From the NCBI RefSeq assembly GCF_023277745.1, contig NZ_CP086322.1, positions 5,518,001-5,582,000 on the forward strand: DNA of 64,000 bases, given 5' to 3'. Positions 62,706-64,000 of this stretch are shown piece after piece. Both the position numbers and the translations under genes were made by a program. Under the pieces are notes generated by a model that was given only the letters and a program-made list of their open reading frames with translations, was not told where the DNA came from and searched no databases. Position 1 is the first letter of the stretch. Every line of letters starts with the position of its first letter. Source of the DNA: Streptomyces halobius. GTDB taxonomy: Bacteria; Actinomycetota; Actinomycetes; Streptomycetales; Streptomycetaceae.

Positions 62706-63005
62706 ATGCCTTATCTCGGAATGGTGACTGTGGTCGTGCGTGACTACGACGAGGCCATCGCTTTCTATGTGGACGTCCCGGGTTTCGATCTACTGGAGGA
62801 CACCCGTGTCGATGAGGACAAACGCTGGGTTGTCGTCGCTCCCCCGGGGCGAGGGAAACGGCGGTGCTCCTGGCCCGGGCCGTGACCGGTGGGCAGGAGG
62901 CTCGTATCGGCGACCAGACGGGCGGCCCTGTCGGCTGGTTCTTGAACACCGAGGCGTTCGAGCGTGACTACGAGCTCTTGCGGGCAGCCGGGGTCGTATC
63001 GGATC
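62706..63005 (+). pseudogene. frameshifted and truncated VOC (glyoxalase-like) gene
   Basis: ATG at 62706 starts MPYLGMVTVVVRDYDEAIAF and VPGFDLLEDTRVDEDKRWVVVAP, a VOC/glyoxalase fold, then a frameshift near 62850 in a G-run; the family sequence continues in another frame as ETAVLLARAVTGGQEARIGDQ and VGWFLNTEAFERDYELLRAAGV. The last strand and metal ligand are missing. Two lesions indicate a dead gene. Confidence 0.75.
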
Positions 63006-63145
63006 GATCTGAGTGCTCCCCAGGTGCGGTCGATGCCCTTGCGCCTGCGGACAACGCCCCCGGAGAATTCCCCGCCCCAGGGACTCGCCACCCAGGGGGA
63101 ACCCCCATCCAGAATCCCCACCCAGGAGACCCCCAGGGGAATCCC

Positions 63146-64000
63146 CTACCCCCTCCCCAGCACCACCGTCCCCGACGAACAAAACCAGCCACCCGTGCCG
63201 GAGGCGACGGCCAGTTGCGGGAGGCGGCCGTCGGGCCGGTGGACCTGGCGGCCGGGACCAGCCTCGCCGCGAAGCTGGCGTACGGCCTCGACCAGCAGAA
63301 ACAGGCCCCGCATGCCCGGGTGGCAGGCGGCCAGGCCACCGCCGTCGGTGTTCACCGGCAGCTCGCCGTCCCGCAGCAGTCGCCCCTTCTCGACGAACGC
63401 GCCGCCCTCGCCCTTCGCGCAGAATCCCAGGTCCTCCAGCGTCACCAGCGTCATATAGGTGAAGGCGTCATAGAGCTCGGCGAGGTCGATCTCCGACGGG
63501 CGGATCCCGGCGCGTTCGAAGGCGAGACGGCCGGAGACCGCGGCCGGTGAGACGGTGAAGTCGTCCCACTCCGACATGGTGGTGTGCGAGGCAGCGGTGC
63601 CCGTGCCGAGCATCCAGACGGGCGGTTTGACGAGGTCAGGTACGTAGTCCTGGGCGACGAGCAGGGCCGCGCAGCCGCCGTCGGAACGGATGCAGCAGTG
63701 CAGCTTGGTGAAGGGGTCGGCGATCATCGGGCCGGAGAGGACATCGTCGACGGTGATCGGATCGCGGTACATGGCGTCCGGGTTGGTCGCTGCGTTCGCC
63801 CGCGCCTGGACGGCTATCTGGGCCAACTGCTCCAGTGTGGTGCCGTATTGGTGCATATGCCGACGCGCGGCCATGGCGTATTTGGCTATCAGGGTATGCC
63901 CGTAGGGGGCTTCGAACTGCAGCGGTCCACGGGCGCCGAAGGAGAGGTTCGAGGTGCGGCGCTGCGCCTTGATGTCGGCACGGGCAGTGGATCCGTAGAC
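63146..64000 (-). CDS. Ltp-type thiolase / lipid-transfer protein, partial
   Basis: C-terminal 284 residues of a thiolase-fold protein open to the right edge. Visible features: SNLSFGARGPLQFEAPYGHT, ADPFTKLHCCIRSDGGCAALLVA, FERAGIRPSEIDLAELYDAFTYMTLVTLEDLGFC, NTDGGGLAACHPGMRG, and HGTGG-like ASGTGGWFCSSGTVVLGRG at the end. This matches the SCP2-thiolase/Ltp group, which with DUF35 proteins performs retro-aldol or thiolytic cleavage of side-chain acyl-CoAs. A DUF35 gene is present at 58078. Start and N-terminal half lie beyond the window. Confidence 0.9.
   Translation of the reverse strand, partial: VYGSTARADIKAQRRTSNLSFGARGPLQFEAPYGHTLIAKYAMAARRHMHQYGTTLEQLAQIAVQARANAATNPDAMYRDPITVDDVLSGPMIADPFTKLHCCIRSDGGCAALLVAQDYVPDLVKPPVWMLGTGTAASHTTMSEWDDFTVSPAAVSGRLAFERAGIRPSEIDLAELYDAFTYMTLVTLEDLGFCAKGEGGAFVEKGRLLRDGELPVNTDGGGLAACHPGMRGLFLLVEAVRQLRGEAGPGRQVHRPDGRLPQLAVASGTGGWFCSSGTVVLGRG

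Overview
The window is high-GC actinobacterial chromosome and almost certainly Streptomyces. It carries whiD and bldM back to back, the ECF sigma gene shbA, guaB-guaB3, and a His-tailed groEL1 behind two CIRCE operators. The first 40 kb follows the well-known core order rpsI - glmM - coaA - glmS - acpS - nnr - alr - tsaE - tsaB - rimI - tsaD - groES/groEL1 - whiD/bldM - shbA - guaB - guaB3 - glpD - Ser/Thr kinases. No rRNA, tRNA or CRISPR array is visible.

Region 1 (1-17 kb) holds amino-sugar and cell-envelope precursor genes (glmM, glmS, alr), cofactor genes (coaA, acpS, NAD(P)HX repair nnr) and the t6A tRNA-modification genes tsaE, tsaB and tsaD with rimI. A complete 1,429-bp IS701-family element sits exactly at the acpS stop codon, flanked by CTAG duplications. 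Its transposase reading frame appears to need a -1 shift at a C CCA AAA heptamer to reach its natural C-terminus. Region 2 (17-31 kb) holds a SEDS-family gene, the HrcA-type heat-shock locus, small redox and regulatory genes, the developmental regulators whiD and bldM (with a recognisable sigma-BldN promoter), shbA, and purine genes guaB/guaB3. Region 3 (31-41 kb) holds a nucleotide-sugar dehydrogenase that lacks its catalytic cysteine, glpD, a serine beta-lactamase-like lipoprotein, an intact Ser/Thr kinase and a pseudokinase.

Region 4 (41-64 kb) is accessory and catabolic in character. It has three acyl-CoA dehydrogenases, a cyclase-family protein, an SDR, a Zn alcohol dehydrogenase, a flavin reductase, an enoyl-CoA hydratase, an ADP-forming acyl-CoA synthetase-like protein, a DUF35 Zn-ribbon/OB-fold protein and the start of a Ltp-type thiolase. 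Several of these share one palindrome, CTGACG-N3-CGTCAG, in their promoters, which suggests a single regulon for degradation of an isoprenoid- or steroid-like acid. Interspersed are a rifampin monooxygenase (rox) preceded by an exact rifamycin-associated element, a membrane-tethered fusion of ECF sigma region 2 to an SH3-like domain, and several gene remnants.

Short repeats are a recurring feature. Two families have inserted in frame into conserved genes: one in glmM, tsaB, rimI and a methyltransferase, another in a kinase and the beta-lactamase-like gene. Other families lie in intergenic DNA, and there are several tandem arrays. All functional calls are from motif recognition by eye; no database search was possible.
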